From Lobulomyces angularis (taxonomy: Eukaryota > Chytridiomycota > Chytridiomycetes > Lobulomycetales > Lobulomycetaceae): 45,003 bases of DNA. The position numbers and the translations under genes are program-made. Of the stretch, positions 43,893 through 45,003 are shown piece after piece. Position 1 is the first letter of the stretch, and each line of letters opens with the position of its first letter. The stretch is from contig JADHYX010000094.1 of the NCBI GenBank assembly GCA_027604685.1, positions 17,843 to 62,845 on the forward strand, written 5' to 3'. The notes beneath the pieces are model-generated. The model was not told where the DNA came from. It searched no databases and saw nothing but the letters and a program-made list of their open reading frames with translations.

Positions 43893-45003
43893 ATGTAATT
43901 GTAATTTGTAATTTAACCTTTTAATTTGCTGACGTAACAAATTTTTCAATTAACTTTTGAGTTGAAAAAAAAAATTTTTTATGAATTTAATAAGTGTTAA
44001 AATTTGCAAAAAGATTCCAGAATTAAGAATTTTCTGAGGCATGTAAGCTAAACAACATTAAAATTATTTTAAGTTTAAATACACGCATGTATTTCTTTAT
44101 AAAAATTAACTTGATTTTGTTATTGAAAGTTACAAGCCAACATTAATCTTTAATTCTGACAATTGTTTGCAATAATTCTTTGACATTGCTTCTGGTCAAA
44201 GTTTTCAACCTTTTAACTCTGCAATATGGTGCATGAACTGTTAAATAAGTAATTTTTTAGATGTTATAAGGAGTTTTCAAAAAGTGTTTATTCTAGTTTG
44301 CTCTGTTACCAGTTACATAAGAAGAAGTTTAGTGACTGCAATCTAACTACACTACTATTCTACTATTCCACCCTAGCCTATATTTCACAGATTTATAAAC
44401 ATTGTAGTTAAAAAGAAATAACACTAACAAAAAATTAAAAAAAAATTGAACCCATAGTATTTAATACATCTAGCTCACCTTCCACCTCTGCAATGCTTTA
44501 GTCTCAAGTCTCATTAAGCATTCAGGCGTAATTTTCTTTTCTTTATAATAATTGACTTCCCCACTTTATAAAACTTAACGGGTTTTATAAAAAAGTTAAA
44601 TTAATTATTTATATATTTTACTTTAATCAGAAGTAACTATCATTATTTACAAATAAAATATAACGTACTTAGTTAAATTTATTCTTTATATTCTTTTACT
44701 TTAATCTTAGCTCTATTGTAGTGAACCCCTTACATTCATAACATAGTGAGGTTTGAATGCGTGAAAAAAATGAAATACCTTTTATAGGAGGGATCGGCAA
44801 ACAAATCGACTTTGGATTGAAAATTAAATTCTGTAAGTAACGAATTAAATATGCAGGGGTTTAAGGAATAATGTACTAGAAAAGACCTAGTCTTCTAGAA
44901 TTGTAGGGAAAGTATTTTCTTTAAGCAATTTCTTTTTTCTTTCAATTGATAATTTATTTTATTTATTTATTATTTGTTTTTATTTTATTATTTCTTTTGT
45001 TTT
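43893..45003. other. Gene-free AT-rich end region
   Basis: This is 1.1 kb upstream of the PPPDE gene and up to the window end. No convincing exon chain is seen. A minus-strand frame at 44143-44240 (VHAPYCRVKRLKTLTRSNVK) follows an acceptor-like TTTAACAG but has no upstream partner. A hairpin lies at 44563-44596. The promoter of the PPPDE gene must lie in the first part. Confidence 0.45.
44563..44596. repeat. Short inverted repeat (hairpin)
   Basis: ACTTTATAAAAC at 44563-44574 is followed by a 7-base loop and GTTTTATAAAAAAGT at 44582-44596. The arms pair over 12 bases with three extra A residues on the right arm. No T-tract follows as in a bacterial terminator; the role is unknown and AT-rich chance pairing is possible. 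Confidence 0.4.

Noticed and set aside
44143..44240. Minus-strand frame VHAPYCRVKRLKTLTRSNVK following TTTAACAG
   Set aside because: No upstream exon with a matching donor and phase could be found, and the frame is only about 32 codons.
1..45003. tRNA, rRNA, snRNA and CRISPR signatures
   Set aside because: I looked for T-arm and A/B-box patterns, U1/U2/U4/U5/U6 core words and spaced direct repeats. The few GTTCGA-like matches lie inside protein genes, and the only direct repeat is the 42-bp tandem unit.

Overview
The window is AT-rich eukaryotic nuclear DNA with many A/T homopolymers. It carries about 18 protein-coding genes, most of them interrupted by short (about 40-80 nt) GT...AG introns, so single open frames show only exon fragments. 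Stops TAA, TAG and TGA all terminate clear genes, so the standard code fits. The gene content points to a fungus, probably an early-diverging zoosporic lineage: an Oca1-type phosphatase, a Med15 with KIX region, a PAS-kinase-type Ser/Thr kinase, a PPPDE-thioredoxin-PUL protein, a multi-domain RNA repair protein, plus an SLC25A44-type carrier. The placement is inference; no taxonomic marker is present.

Layout. 1-661 no gene. 662-4826 (-) AP-3 adaptor delta subunit. 5161-8394 (-) a 980-residue RNA-repair protein: 2H phosphoesterase, TPR-like helices, dual-specificity phosphatase, P-loop kinase, RNA ligase. 8732-10055 (-) mitochondrial EF-Ts. 10242-11147 (-) orphan 7-TM protein. 11747-12479 (-) Oca1-like phosphatase. 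13136-15786 (+) orphan helical protein. 16207-17935 (-) farnesyltransferase beta. 18113-19474 (-) membrane-anchored coiled-coil protein, divergent over 147 bp from 19622-21633 (+), a formin-type GBD/FH3 protein without FH2. 21905-26428 (-) Med15. 27167-27695 (-) Coa6. 27911-29375 (-) pyruvate dehydrogenase E1 alpha. 29840-32369 (-) Sel1-repeat protein. 32755-34577 (-) PPR-like mitochondrial protein. 34825-36703 (-) TFIIH subunit Tfb2. 37925-39358 (+) SLC25A44-like carrier. 39748-41532 (-) PAS-kinase-like kinase. 41728-43892 (-) PPPDE-thioredoxin-PUL protein. 43893-45003 no gene.

These are mostly unlinked housekeeping functions (trafficking, transcription, mitochondrial metabolism and assembly, prenylation), not an operon-like cluster. 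Several concern mitochondria (EF-Ts, Coa6, PDH E1 alpha, carrier, PPR-like). The most notable items are the all-in-one RNA repair enzyme, frame-restoring micro-exons of 14 and 13 nt, a recurring AAG 3' splice site, a FH2-less formin-like protein, and a kinase with HGD in place of HRD plus a long insert. Exon joins were made by hand from splice signals, frame and family similarity; no database search was run.
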